The position numbers and the translations under genes were made by a program. From an uncultured Lachnospiraceae bacterium (lineage in GTDB: Bacteria > Bacillota > Clostridia > Lachnospirales > Lachnospiraceae): DNA of 5,673 nucleotides. Positions 1 to 5,673 of the stretch are shown in pieces (the stretch's first letter is position 1; every line of letters begins with the position of its first letter). The stretch spans positions 1 through 5,673 of the forward strand of contig CACZQU010000141.1 in assembly GCA_902783305.1 (NCBI GenBank). The letters are read 5' to 3'. Below the pieces are notes generated by a model. That model made no database searches. It saw nothing but the letters and a program-made list of their open reading frames with translations, and was not told the origin of the DNA.

Positions 1-14
1 CATATTTTCAGATC

Positions 15-40
15 CCGGCCGCATAGCGGCCGGTTTTTTT
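15..40 (+). terminator. Rho-independent terminator of a gene upstream of the window
   Basis: A perfect 8-bp GC-only stem (CCGGCCGC at 15-22, GCGGCCGG at 26-33) closes a 3-base ATA loop and is followed at once by seven T (34-40). This is a textbook intrinsic terminator on the plus strand. No T-run follows the hairpin on the minus strand, so it acts in one direction. It must end a transcript that enters from the left edge, and it insulates the rhomboid promoter just downstream. Confidence 0.93.
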
Positions 41-68
41 GCCTTGAGCCGCAGGGGAAAACCAGAAC

Positions 69-96
69 TTGACTTTTTGGAGCTCTGGCATAAAAT
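69..96 (+). promoter_or_regulatory. Sigma-A-type promoter of the rhomboid gene
   Basis: A TTGACT -35 box (69-74) and a TAAAAT -10 box (91-96) are separated by 16 bases. Each box differs by one base from the TTGACA/TATAAT consensus. The promoter sits between the upstream terminator and the rhomboid start, giving a predicted transcript start near 103 and a leader of roughly 50 bases. The assignment is by motif only. Confidence 0.68.
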
Positions 97-140
97 AAGA
101 TATCGGATGGGAAATAAAAGCTGACAGCGTCTGGGTGGAA

Positions 141-146
141 AGAAGG
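141..146 (+). promoter_or_regulatory. Ribosome binding site that fixes the rhomboid start
   Basis: AGAAGG lies 5 bases before the ATG at 152. An in-frame GTG at 146 would begin inside this Shine-Dalgarno sequence and so cannot use it. The site therefore supports ATG 152 and removes two residues from the longest open frame. Confidence 0.7.
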
Positions 147-151
147 TGCAC

Positions 152-745
152 ATGGAGAAAATCAGAAACTGGCCGGTGACGATCCTGCTGGCAGCGGCGA
201 ATGTTGTCGTTTACCTCGTTCTGGCATTTACCGGAGATCCGGGTGATGCTGCCCGCATGCTGCGGTTTGGAGCTTTTTACACTCCTTACGTGCTCCGCGG
301 GGAATATTTCCGGATTTTTACGGCGATTTTTCTGCATTTTGGCATTATCCATCTGGCAAATAACACGCTTGTGCTTGCAGTGCTGGGAATGCGCCTGGAA
401 AATCTGGTCGGGCATATCCGCTTTTTCCTGATTTATCTGCTGGGAGGAGCCGGAGGAAATCTGGTTTCCATGCTGATGGAACGCAGAAACGGAGACTATG
501 CGGTGAGCGCCGGCGCATCCGGAGCCACCTTTGCCCTGACGGGAGCTCTTTTATGGCTGGTGCTGCGCAACCGCGGGAGAGCGGGGGACCTGACGACGAG
601 GCAGGTGCTTGTCCTGGTCATGTTGTCGCTGTATCTGGGATATGCAAGCGCAGGAGTCAACAATGCGGCGCATGCCGGAGGACTGATCTGCGGCTTTGTG
701 CTGACGATGCTCCTGTGTCCATGGGGGAGCCGGACGAAATCGTAA
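152..745 (+). CDS. Rhomboid family intramembrane serine protease
   Basis: This 197-residue protein is a rhomboid protease, which cleaves transmembrane substrates within the lipid bilayer using a Ser-His dyad. The catalytic serine is S123 in the GASGA motif at the start of helix 4, and the catalytic histidine is H174 in the AHAGG motif of helix 6. Helix 2 carries H67 and N71 (HLANN), matching the oxyanion-site H150/N154 pair of E. coli GlpG. The GEYFRIFTAIFLH segment (50-62) is the conserved L1-loop and helix-2 entry. Hydrophobic segments near 9-26, 57-80, 88-109, 119-138, 150-167 and 172-190 give the basic six-helix form without an extra helix or a long cytosolic domain. All key residues are present, so it should be active. 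It appears to be transcribed from its own promoter. The substrate cannot be told from sequence; a membrane-protein quality-control or processing role is only inference. Confidence 0.95.
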   Translation: MEKIRNWPVTILLAAANVVVYLVLAFTGDPGDAARMLRFGAFYTPYVLRGEYFRIFTAIFLHFGIIHLANNTLVLAVLGMRLENLVGHIRFFLIYLLGGAGGNLVSMLMERRNGDYAVSAGASGATFALTGALLWLVLRNRGRAGDLTTRQVLVLVMLSLYLGYASAGVNNAAHAGGLICGFVLTMLLCPWGSRTKS

Positions 746-972
746 GCCAGGCAGGGCGAATCCGCTCACAAGGAATGGCTTGGGGATGACCTGGCCGACG
801 GAAATGCGGCAGGCATGAGGCACGTCCGCACACAGAGTGGGAGCCGGAAATGCTGACGATGCTGACAGGAATCCCATACGGACCAAGGAGCTTTCCGGGA
901 AACCGCCGGGAACAGCGATACAGCCAGGAGTGCCGCAACAGAAAATGACAGACAAGAAAATGGAGGTATGAC
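746..972 (+). other. Intergenic gap with no recognisable gene
   Basis: These 227 bases separate the rhomboid and HIT genes. I find no open frame with a ribosome site, no clear terminator after the rhomboid and no convincing promoter for the HIT gene. The base composition resembles coding DNA rather than an AT-rich spacer, so a decayed gene is possible, but no family is recognisable in either strand. A small tandem copy of ATGCTGAC lies around 849-865. Read-through from the rhomboid promoter into the HIT gene cannot be excluded. Confidence 0.5.
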
Positions 973-1374
973 ATGGAAAATTGTATTTTCTGCAAAATAG
1001 CAAATGGAGAGATTCCTTCCGCGACATTATATGAAGACGAGGACTTCCGCGTGATTCTGGATCTGGGACCGGCAGCCAAGGGTCATTCCCTGATTCTGCC
1101 GAAAAGACATGCCGCCAATCTCTACGAGCTCCCCGATGATCTTGCGGCCAAGGCGCTGATCGTTGCGCGCAAGGTGGGACAGACTCTTCAGATGGGACTT
1201 GGCAGCGACGGACTTAATGTGCTGCAGAATAACGGAGAAGCCGCCGGTCAGACCGTATTCCATTTTCATATCCACCTGATTCCCCGCTGTACAAAGGACG
1301 GTGTCGGCATGGGCTGGAAGCCGGGAACATTGACAGAGGAAGACAAGGAAGAAGTGATGGCACTCTTCAGGTGA
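973..1374 (+). CDS. HIT family protein (HinT-like nucleotide phosphoramidase)
   Basis: This 133-residue protein belongs to the histidine triad superfamily, HINT branch. Members bind purine nucleotides and hydrolyse AMP-linked phosphoramidates or acyl-adenylates in the cytoplasm, usually as homodimers. The defining H-x-H-x-H-x-x motif is seen at 97-103 (HFHIHLI), with H99 the expected nucleophile that forms the AMP intermediate. The N-terminal CIFCKI (C4, C7) is the signature of zinc-binding bacterial HIT proteins; H46 and H97 are the likely other ligands. The segment KGHSLILPKRH (36-46) and LNVLQNNGEAAGQTVFH (81-97) are also typical. Length matches the family. GGAGG at 962-966 lies 6 bases before the ATG. 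The natural substrate is not predictable. The gene converges on murG across a shared hairpin. Confidence 0.95.
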   Translation: MENCIFCKIANGEIPSATLYEDEDFRVILDLGPAAKGHSLILPKRHAANLYELPDDLAAKALIVARKVGQTLQMGLGSDGLNVLQNNGEAAGQTVFHFHIHLIPRCTKDGVGMGWKPGTLTEEDKEEVMALFR

Positions 1375-1425
1375 GGATGACAGGACACCATATGCAGTAA
1401 AACAGTGAAGTGCATAGAAGCATAG

Positions 1426-1455
1426 AAAAAAGGGCGGTTTTTTCAACCGCCCTTT
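1426..1455 (-). terminator. Convergent terminator between murG and the HIT gene
   Basis: An 11-bp perfect stem (1429-1439 with 1445-1455) closes a 5-base loop. Read on the minus strand it ends in a run of six T (complement of A6 at 1426-1431, partly inside the stem), so it works best as the murG terminator. Read on the plus strand the stem is preceded by A-rich sequence and followed by a T-rich but interrupted stretch (1456-1466), so it may also end HIT transcription less efficiently. Its minus-strand left arm contains the last murG codons and the first base of the stop codon. Confidence 0.88.
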
Positions 1456-2513
1456 CTGTATTTTTCAATAAGTGACAGGATGATCTCCACGGAGTCTCCC
1501 ATTGCGCTTTCTTTCATTTTTTCGATATACTGGTTCCGGTTTTCATATAAGCGGCGGATCGCGGCCAGGAGTGCATCCGGAGTGATTTCCTCCTCTTCCA
1601 TCACCATGCTGAAGCCCTGCTTCTCATAGGAACGGGCGTTGAGGATCTGGTCGCCCCGGCTTTGGGTACGGGGCAGCGGAATCAGAAGATTTGGCTTTGC
1701 CAGGGCACAGATTTCGCAGATGGCATTGGCTCCGGCACGGGAGACCACGAGATCTGTCATGGCAAACAGATCCGGCAGCTCATCCTGGATATATTCGTAC
1801 TGGACATAGCCTTCCGTCTGATTCAGCGAGGGTTCTGCCTTTCCCTTTCCGCACAGGTGAATGACCTGGAAATCCGGCAGAATCTGAGGCAGAATCTGCC
1901 GCATATTCTGGTTGACAGAGGCAGCTCCCTGACTCCCGCCGATGATCAGGATGACAGGCTTGTCCTGCGTCAGCCCCGTGAAGGAACGCCCGGCAGCCGG
2001 ATCACCGTGAAGCAGATCTTTTCGAATCGGCGTGCCGGTAATGACCGCTTTTTCTTTGGGCAGCGAAGAGGCCGTTTCCGGAAAATTGCAGCAGATGACG
2101 GTAGCTGCATGCGCCGCGAGCCGGTTGGCCAGACCCGGAGTCATGTCAGACTCGTGGGTAATGACGGGGATATGCGCCATGGCGGCGGCGTTTACTACAG
2201 GGACAGAGACAAACCCACCCTTTGAGAAGACGATATCCGGCTTCAGCCTTTTCAGGAGATCCCGGGCTTCCTTGTACCCGTAGAGCACACGGAAAGGGTC
2301 GGTGAAGTTTTTCAGATCAAAATATCTGCGCAGCTTTCCTGTCGAAATGCCGTAGTACTCTATTCCGAGCCGGCTGATCAGATCTTTTTCAATTCCGTTA
2401 TGGGAACCGATATAGCAGATTTCATAGCCCAGATCCCTGAGCCGGGGGATCAGAGCAATATTCGGAGTGACGTGGCCTGCGGTTCCTCCGCCGGTCAGTA
2501 CGATACGTTTCAT
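1443..2513 (-). CDS. murG: UDP-GlcNAc:lipid I N-acetylglucosaminyltransferase MurG
   Basis: MurG adds GlcNAc from UDP-GlcNAc to lipid I on the inner face of the membrane, forming lipid II, the last cytoplasmic step of peptidoglycan precursor synthesis. The 356-residue product has the two Rossmann halves of the GT-B fold. In the N-half are the glycine loop GGGTAGHVTPN (8-18, with catalytic-site H14), SKGGFVSVP (97-105) and HESDMTPGLANRL (120-132). In the C-half are GTPIR (160-164), GGSQGA (192-197), SRAGANAICE (258-267, E267 the likely UDP-GlcNAc ribose ligand) and RGDQILNA (286-293). The TAGHVTPN and HESDMTPG forms are those of clostridial MurG rather than the GTGGH/HEQN form of E. coli and B. 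subtilis. The start at 2513 is set by AAGGAGA (complement of 2521-2527) 7 bases upstream and by where homology begins. It is second in an operon and lies away from any visible division/cell-wall cluster. Confidence 0.95.
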   Translation of the reverse strand: MKRIVLTGGGTAGHVTPNIALIPRLRDLGYEICYIGSHNGIEKDLISRLGIEYYGISTGKLRRYFDLKNFTDPFRVLYGYKEARDLLKRLKPDIVFSKGGFVSVPVVNAAAMAHIPVITHESDMTPGLANRLAAHAATVICCNFPETASSLPKEKAVITGTPIRKDLLHGDPAAGRSFTGLTQDKPVILIIGGSQGAASVNQNMRQILPQILPDFQVIHLCGKGKAEPSLNQTEGYVQYEYIQDELPDLFAMTDLVVSRAGANAICEICALAKPNLLIPLPRTQSRGDQILNARSYEKQGFSMVMEEEEITPDALLAAIRRLYENRNQYIEKMKESAMGDSVEIILSLIEKYRKGG

Positions 2514-2520
2514 AGTGCGT

Positions 2521-2527
2521 TCTCCTT
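2521..2527 (-). promoter_or_regulatory. Ribosome binding site that fixes the murG start
   Basis: On the minus strand AAGGAGA lies 7 bases before the ATG at 2513 and just after the TSCPD gene stop (2530-2532). The longer in-frame GTG start at 2543 would lie inside the upstream gene and adds residues not seen in MurG, so it is rejected. Confidence 0.8.
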
Positions 2528-2529
2528 TT

Positions 2530-2772
2530 TCAGGCAAGAGCACTCTTCAGTGCTTTTGCAAACTGGTCCGGACATGAGGTAAGCTTCATTCCGCAGCGGA
2601 TTCCTTCCAGACGACGGATGGCTTCCTGAGCATCCATTCCTTCCGTAAGAGCGGCAATACCTTTGGCGTTGCCGTTACACCCTCCGATGAAGCAGACATT
2701 GTGGATCTTTCCTTCGCTGTCGAGCTCGAATTCAATTGCCCGGGAGCAGGTTCCCTGTGTCTTGTATACCAT
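2530..2772 (-). CDS. TSCPD domain protein, TIGR03905 type (four-cysteine small protein)
   Basis: This 80-residue protein matches the TIGR03905 family of small bacterial proteins, which is related to the TSCPD domain found at the C-terminus of vitamin B12-dependent ribonucleotide reductases. The name-giving motif is seen as TSCPD at 65-69. Cysteines C9, C32, C60 and C67 fall where the family's four conserved cysteines are expected, probably a metal or zinc site; C27 is a fifth. GGCNGNAKGI (30-39) and GIRCGMKLTSCPD (57-69) are the most typical parts. No enzymatic role is established for the stand-alone form; binding of a metal or nucleic acid is inference. A very strong AAGGAGG (complement of 2780-2786) lies 7 bases before the ATG. 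It is the first gene of the operon, 16 bases ahead of murG, with its own promoter at 2820-2848. Confidence 0.88.
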   Translation of the reverse strand: MVYKTQGTCSRAIEFELDSEGKIHNVCFIGGCNGNAKGIAALTEGMDAQEAIRRLEGIRCGMKLTSCPDQFAKALKSALA

Positions 2773-2819
2773 TGTAAATCCTCCTTACGATATGATCTGC
2801 TTCCCTTGGAAACAATCAC

Positions 2820-2848
2820 AGTATACACCGGGGCGTGAGGGAAAGCAA
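2820..2848 (-). promoter_or_regulatory. Sigma-A-type promoter of the TSCPD-murG operon
   Basis: On the minus strand TTGCTT (-35, complement of 2843-2848) and TATACT (-10, complement of 2820-2825) are separated by exactly 17 bases. Transcription should start near 2813, giving a leader of about 40 bases before the TSCPD start at 2772. This is the only good promoter seen upstream of the operon. Confidence 0.72.
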
Positions 2849-2909
2849 ATGAATCCTGACGGGTATCATTCGCCCGCGCGAGGCGTAACGCATAAACCGT
2901 GAACGGCAG

Positions 2910-2979
2910 CTGCAGCGCTGTATTGAGCCGGACACCGATTGCTGCATTTTGTACCATTTCCCCTCACGCGGCGCTGCAG
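2910..2979. repeat. Inverted repeat with GCTGCA copies
   Basis: CTGCAGCGC (2910-2918) is the exact reverse complement of GCGCTGCAG (2971-2979), separated by 52 bases; a wobble pair and a further GC pair extend the potential stem inward to 2920/2969. GCTGCA itself occurs at 2909, 2941, 2973 and 2984. The stem has no T-run, so it is not an intrinsic terminator. It could be an operator, a DNA-looping site or chance. Confidence 0.4.
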
Positions 2980-3049
2980 TTATGCTGCAAATAGTAACAA
3001 ATTGATCCCTGCAAACCCCGTAACTTTTTTCCCCTTTTTTCCGAAAGTC

Positions 3050-3058
3050 TGTTATACT
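3050..3058 (+). promoter_or_regulatory. Extended -10 promoter of the 817-residue protein gene
   Basis: TGTTATACT fits the extended -10 form TGn-TATAAT with one mismatch. No good -35 hexamer lies 16-18 bases upstream; that place is taken by a pure pyrimidine run of T6-C4-T6 (3025-3040). Extended -10 promoters can work without a -35 box. The predicted start is near 3065, leaving a leader of about 85 bases. Confidence 0.6.
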
Positions 3059-3129
3059 ATATTATGTGAGAGGATGCCCGTTTCCGGGAATCCCGTGATA
3101 ATGACAAGAGATAAACAATAACATGTTGT

Positions 3130-3140
3130 GAGGAAGAAAG
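3130..3140 (+). promoter_or_regulatory. Weak or oddly spaced ribosome binding site before the 817-residue protein
   Basis: The only purine-rich site before ATG 3150 is GAGGAAGAAAG. Its best anti-Shine-Dalgarno match, GAGGA (3130-3134), is 15 bases from the start, while AGAAAG (3135-3140) is 9 bases away but weak. An in-frame stop at 3129-3131 rules out any earlier start, and the next in-frame ATG would remove the signal anchor, so 3150 stands despite the poor site. Confidence 0.5.
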
Positions 3141-3149
3141 ACAGACAGA

Positions 3150-5603
3150 ATGAAGAACCGAATACGCAGGATTGTTCTGCTCTTTTTTGTTTTTGTCGTA
3201 AGTACAGTGACTACCGCTTTGATGCTCAACAGCGAATCGACAGACAACCGTCAGACGATGAACAGTCCCACCATGGCGGAAGTGATGGTGGATTTTGGCG
3301 GGAACCTTTGCAACCTGATGTATGGCTATTCCCAACCCATGCAGACGGATTTTGTACGGGATTCCGTGACGCCGCTTGACGCCACGAAGCAGCTTACGTT
3401 TGTCATCCTCCCCTATGACAGGGAGGTATACAGCCTGGCTTACGAGATCCGGTCCTCGGACGGGAGCAAGGTGATTGAAAACCGCAAGATGAAAAATCTG
3501 GAGGTCGATGATATTTACCTCCGGACGACCATAGAGATCAACAGTGATCTGAGACTTAACCAGGAATATTCCATGCAGCTGACGCTGGAGACGGAGGGAG
3601 GGCCGGCATATTATTACACCAGGGTGATCGCAAGAGCCAACCTGAATATCGCCACTTATCTGCAGTTTGTCCGGTCCTTTGTGGATAAAACCCTGGACAG
3701 GCAGAATTCTGACGACCTTCTCGGCTACCTGGAGATGGAAGCTTCCCTGGCAACGGTCAACTATACCGCTATCAATATTCATTCCACCATCAATCAGATC
3801 ACCTGGGATTCCATCGGAGCCCAGATGTACCGCCGAAGCGTTCCGATCCTGAAGGATATCAATGAAACGACGGCCAGCATATCCATGGAATACCAGATTA
3901 TGGCCTACAATGACTACCAGGAACAGGAAATCTATGATGTCACTGATTTTTTCCGGCTTCGCCTTGAGGAAGCGGAAATCAACCTTCTGGATTTCGAGAG
4001 ATGCGCCAAACAGATCTTTGCTCCCGGGGAGGAAAGTGTCACCTCGGAGGGTCTGGTTCTGGGAATCCGCGACCGGAATGTGAATTTCCTGGCGAACAGT
4101 GATGTCAGCACTATTGCTTTTGTGCAGGAGGGAGATCTGTGGACATTCTCGCCGGACGACGGAAAAGCGACGAGGGTGTTTACCTTCCGCATGAATGAAG
4201 GAGGTGATCGCAGGGATGCCAGGTATCGTCACGACATTCAGATTATCCGTGTAGGAGACGAAGGAGATGTGGATTTCGTCCTCTATGGATACATGAACCG
4301 GGGGGAACGGGAGGGATACTCCGGCCTGTGCGTTTACCATTACAACAGCGATCAGAACGTCGTGGAGGAAAAGGTATTTGTCCCGTTTACAGAATCCTAT
4401 GAGTTTCTCGCCGATGACATGCAGAAGCTTTCTTATGTCAGCACCAGCGGCTATCTGTATCTGCTGATTGCCGGCAAGCTTTATCAGATCGGGATTGAGG
4501 AAGGAAGCTTCCGTGTGATCGAGGAGGGAATCCCGGTCAATGAGTTTGCCGTATCCCAGACTCACGCTCATGCAGCCTGGAGGATCATGGAAGGAGAAAA
4601 CGCCGGTTGTATCCGGTCAATCGACTTTGAGGCGCTGGGACGGCGCCTGATCACTCCGGGAGGAGACAGGGAGCTCAGACTCCTGGGATTTATGAATGAA
4701 GATGTGATCTATGGGATCCTGAGAAAGAGTGATATTCTCGTGGATGCCGCCGGACACAGCAATGAAGGCTTGTGCCAGATCTGCTTCGAGGATTTTGACG
4801 GGAAAAGCATCAAGAAATACACTCCGGATGACGGAGAATTCATCACGGATTTCACTTTGGGTCCGACGCTTTTAGAGATGGAAATCTCGGTGAAATCCAA
4901 TGGCGCTTACGTGCTGCGCAAGAATGATACGATTCTCAACAACAACAGGACGCCGTCCAGTATGATCAGCGTGGAGATGACGGCGGATTACCGGCGTGGG
5001 ATTGTTGTCCGGCTTGCGTTTGAGAATTCTCCGCAGACAGAAAGACCGCTGGTGATTTACGCCAGGAACCGGAGCGTGGATGACCGCGCGATTGTCCTGG
5101 ATTCCCAGACTACTTCGGAGAACATGTTCTATGTCTATGCCAAAGGCGGTCTGGACAGTGTATGGGATGATCCGGCACTGGCCGTGATGGCGGCGGATGA
5201 AAAGGTGGGGGTTGTTCTCAATTCCGTACAGCAGTATGTCTGGGAGAGAGGAAATCTCAAGACCTCTGCGATGCTGTCCATAGAGGATGTTCCGCAGATC
5301 ATGAGGAGCAACACCTTTGACATGGAGGCAATCAGGGAAGCGCTTTCCCCCGAAGGCCAGGTCCTGGACCTGACCGGATGCAGCCTGGAGAGTGTTCTGT
5401 ATGAGATCAGCGCGCAAAGGCCGGTTTTTGCGATGACCGGACCAAATCAGGGCGTCACGATTATGGGATACGATGAGTATAATACCTGGCTTCTGAATAC
5501 CGAGACATTGGAACCCTATGCTTACGCAATGGACGACAGTATCGAACTGTTCGAAAAAGCAGGAAACGTGTTTGTCACTTATGTGGATAAGATTGTCTTC
5601 TGA
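3150..5603 (+). CDS. Membrane-anchored extracytoplasmic protein of unknown function, propeller-like repeats and C39-like C-terminal domain
   Basis: I do not recognise this 817-residue protein as a named family. It starts with basic residues (KNRIRR) and one hydrophobic segment (about 7-26) without a lipobox, so it is probably a signal-anchored protein with its bulk outside the membrane. Residues 80-162 are beta-rich, like an Ig or FN3-type sandwich. Residues 165-295 are mostly helical. From about 300 to 600 short strands recur in the pattern of a value-displaying beta-propeller (GDLWTFSPDDGK 328-339, GKLYQIGIEEGS 442-453, LCQICFEDFDGK 541-552). Residues 680-817 resemble the papain-like C39 peptidase fold, notably RPVFAM..NQGVTIMGYDEYNTWLLNTETLEPY (757-790), but no Cys occurs in the expected nucleophile region and the histidine position holds N766/Q767. 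This suggests a non-catalytic binding domain. It has its own promoter and reads away from TSCPD-murG. That it is a real gene is nearly certain; the domain calls are inference. Confidence 0.9.
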   Translation: MKNRIRRIVLLFFVFVVSTVTTALMLNSESTDNRQTMNSPTMAEVMVDFGGNLCNLMYGYSQPMQTDFVRDSVTPLDATKQLTFVILPYDREVYSLAYEIRSSDGSKVIENRKMKNLEVDDIYLRTTIEINSDLRLNQEYSMQLTLETEGGPAYYYTRVIARANLNIATYLQFVRSFVDKTLDRQNSDDLLGYLEMEASLATVNYTAINIHSTINQITWDSIGAQMYRRSVPILKDINETTASISMEYQIMAYNDYQEQEIYDVTDFFRLRLEEAEINLLDFERCAKQIFAPGEESVTSEGLVLGIRDRNVNFLANSDVSTIAFVQEGDLWTFSPDDGKATRVFTFRMNEGGDRRDARYRHDIQIIRVGDEGDVDFVLYGYMNRGEREGYSGLCVYHYNSDQNVVEEKVFVPFTESYEFLADDMQKLSYVSTSGYLYLLIAGKLYQIGIEEGSFRVIEEGIPVNEFAVSQTHAHAAWRIMEGENAGCIRSIDFEALGRRLITPGGDRELRLLGFMNEDVIYGILRKSDILVDAAGHSNEGLCQICFEDFDGKSIKKYTPDDGEFITDFTLGPTLLEMEISVKSNGAYVLRKNDTILNNNRTPSSMISVEMTADYRRGIVVRLAFENSPQTERPLVIYARNRSVDDRAIVLDSQTTSENMFYVYAKGGLDSVWDDPALAVMAADEKVGVVLNSVQQYVWERGNLKTSAMLSIEDVPQIMRSNTFDMEAIREALSPEGQVLDLTGCSLESVLYEISAQRPVFAMTGPNQGVTIMGYDEYNTWLLNTETLEPYAYAMDDSIELFEKAGNVFVTYVDKIVF

Positions 5604-5673
5604 CCACATATGACCATTCGTCACTGAATAGTAACCAATATACATGACAGGTCTTAAGCTTGCGCTTAAAAAG
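5604..5673. other. Right-edge intergenic sequence, incomplete
   Basis: The 70 bases after the last stop codon contain no open frame. A 6-bp inverted repeat (TTAAGC 5654-5659, GCTTAA 5664-5669, loop of 4) lies at the very edge and is followed by A rather than T, so it is not a terminator as seen. It may be half of a larger hairpin cut by the window end. No terminator for the preceding gene is visible inside the window. Confidence 0.4.

Larger units (their letters stand above)
2773..3149. other. Divergent regulatory region between the TSCPD-murG operon and the 817-residue protein gene
   Basis: This 377-base gap separates two divergently transcribed units. Near its left end is the minus-strand promoter of the TSCPD gene (2820-2848), and near its right end the plus-strand promoter (3050-3058) followed by a leader of about 85 bases. 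The roughly 200 bases between the promoters hold no supported gene. They contain four GCTGCA copies (2909, 2941, 2973, 2984), an inverted repeat (2910-2920 with 2969-2979) and a pyrimidine run (3024-3042). The stretch is longer than two simple promoters need, which leaves room for operators, but none can be named. Confidence 0.6.

Noticed and set aside
551..1027. Minus-strand open frame crossing the gap between the rhomboid and HIT genes
   Set aside because: It overlaps both well-supported genes, has no recognisable protein features and no ribosome site. A second minus-strand frame (657-1079) is equally open, which points to composition rather than coding.
2586..2957. Minus-strand open frame of 123 codons upstream of and overlapping the TSCPD gene
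   Set aside because: Most of it lies in another frame of the TSCPD gene or across that gene's promoter and ribosome site. Its purine-rich upstream sequence is only about 2 bases from the ATG, too close for a normal start.
3074..3121. Possible 15-codon leader peptide (ATG 3074 to TAA 3121) before the anchored-protein gene
   Set aside because: The purine-rich GAGAGG directly abuts the ATG with no spacer, and the peptide has no codon bias suggesting attenuation. A two-codon ATG-TTG-TGA at 3123-3131 is likewise taken as chance.
3057..4571. Antisense open frame of 504 codons opposite the 817-residue protein gene
   Set aside because: It lies almost wholly inside the plus-strand gene, its translation resembles no family, and it has no ribosome site or promoter. 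The plus-strand product has a signal anchor and coherent secondary-structure pattern, so the antisense frame is a by-product of codon bias. The same holds for the 257-codon frame at 4872-5645.
5654..5669. Inverted repeat at the right edge as a terminator for the last gene
   Set aside because: The stem is only 6 bp and AT-rich and is followed by A, not T. The window ends four bases later, so nothing more can be concluded.
1..5673. A new defence, mobile or biosynthetic system
   Set aside because: No transposase, integrase, nuclease, toxin-antitoxin pair, CRISPR-like repeats or biosynthetic cluster is seen. Apart from the 817-residue protein, the genes belong to ordinary cellular families.

Overview
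The window looks like chromosomal DNA from a low-to-moderate GC Gram-positive bacterium of class Clostridia, most likely Lachnospiraceae. The evidence is strong GGAGG-type ribosome sites, sigma-A-type promoters, the clostridial form of MurG (GGGTAGHVTPN loop and HESDMTPGLAN motif), a small TIGR03905-type TSCPD protein, and a large membrane-anchored protein of a hypothetical kind often met in this group. I see no phage, transposon, CRISPR, tRNA or rRNA signal. Base composition is about half GC throughout, with AT-rich patches at promoters.

Layout, left to right. Positions 15-40 are a strong intrinsic terminator closing a gene outside the window. A sigma-A-type promoter (69-96) then drives a six-helix rhomboid intramembrane serine protease (152-745). 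After a 227-base gap with no recognisable gene comes a HIT-family (HinT-like) nucleotide hydrolase (973-1374). Facing it is a minus-strand operon: a small cysteine-rich TSCPD protein (2530-2772) followed 16 bases later by murG (1443-2513). HIT and murG converge on one hairpin (1426-1455) whose stem also encodes the last residues of MurG.

The 377-base gap 2773-3149 is a divergent regulatory region. On the minus strand it carries a good promoter for the TSCPD-murG operon (2820-2848). On the plus strand it carries an extended -10 promoter (3050-3058) for the last gene. Between them lie four GCTGCA copies, part of an inverted repeat, and two T-tracts spaced ten bases apart.

The last gene (3150-5603) encodes an 817-residue protein with an N-terminal signal anchor. 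The outer part appears to hold a beta-sandwich-like region, a helical region, a propeller-like set of repeats, and a C-terminal domain resembling a C39-type papain-like peptidase without its expected catalytic residues. Its function is unknown and it is the least explained object here.

The genes do not form one obvious pathway. MurG (lipid II synthesis), the rhomboid and the anchored protein all act at the membrane or cell envelope, but I see no direct evidence that they work together.
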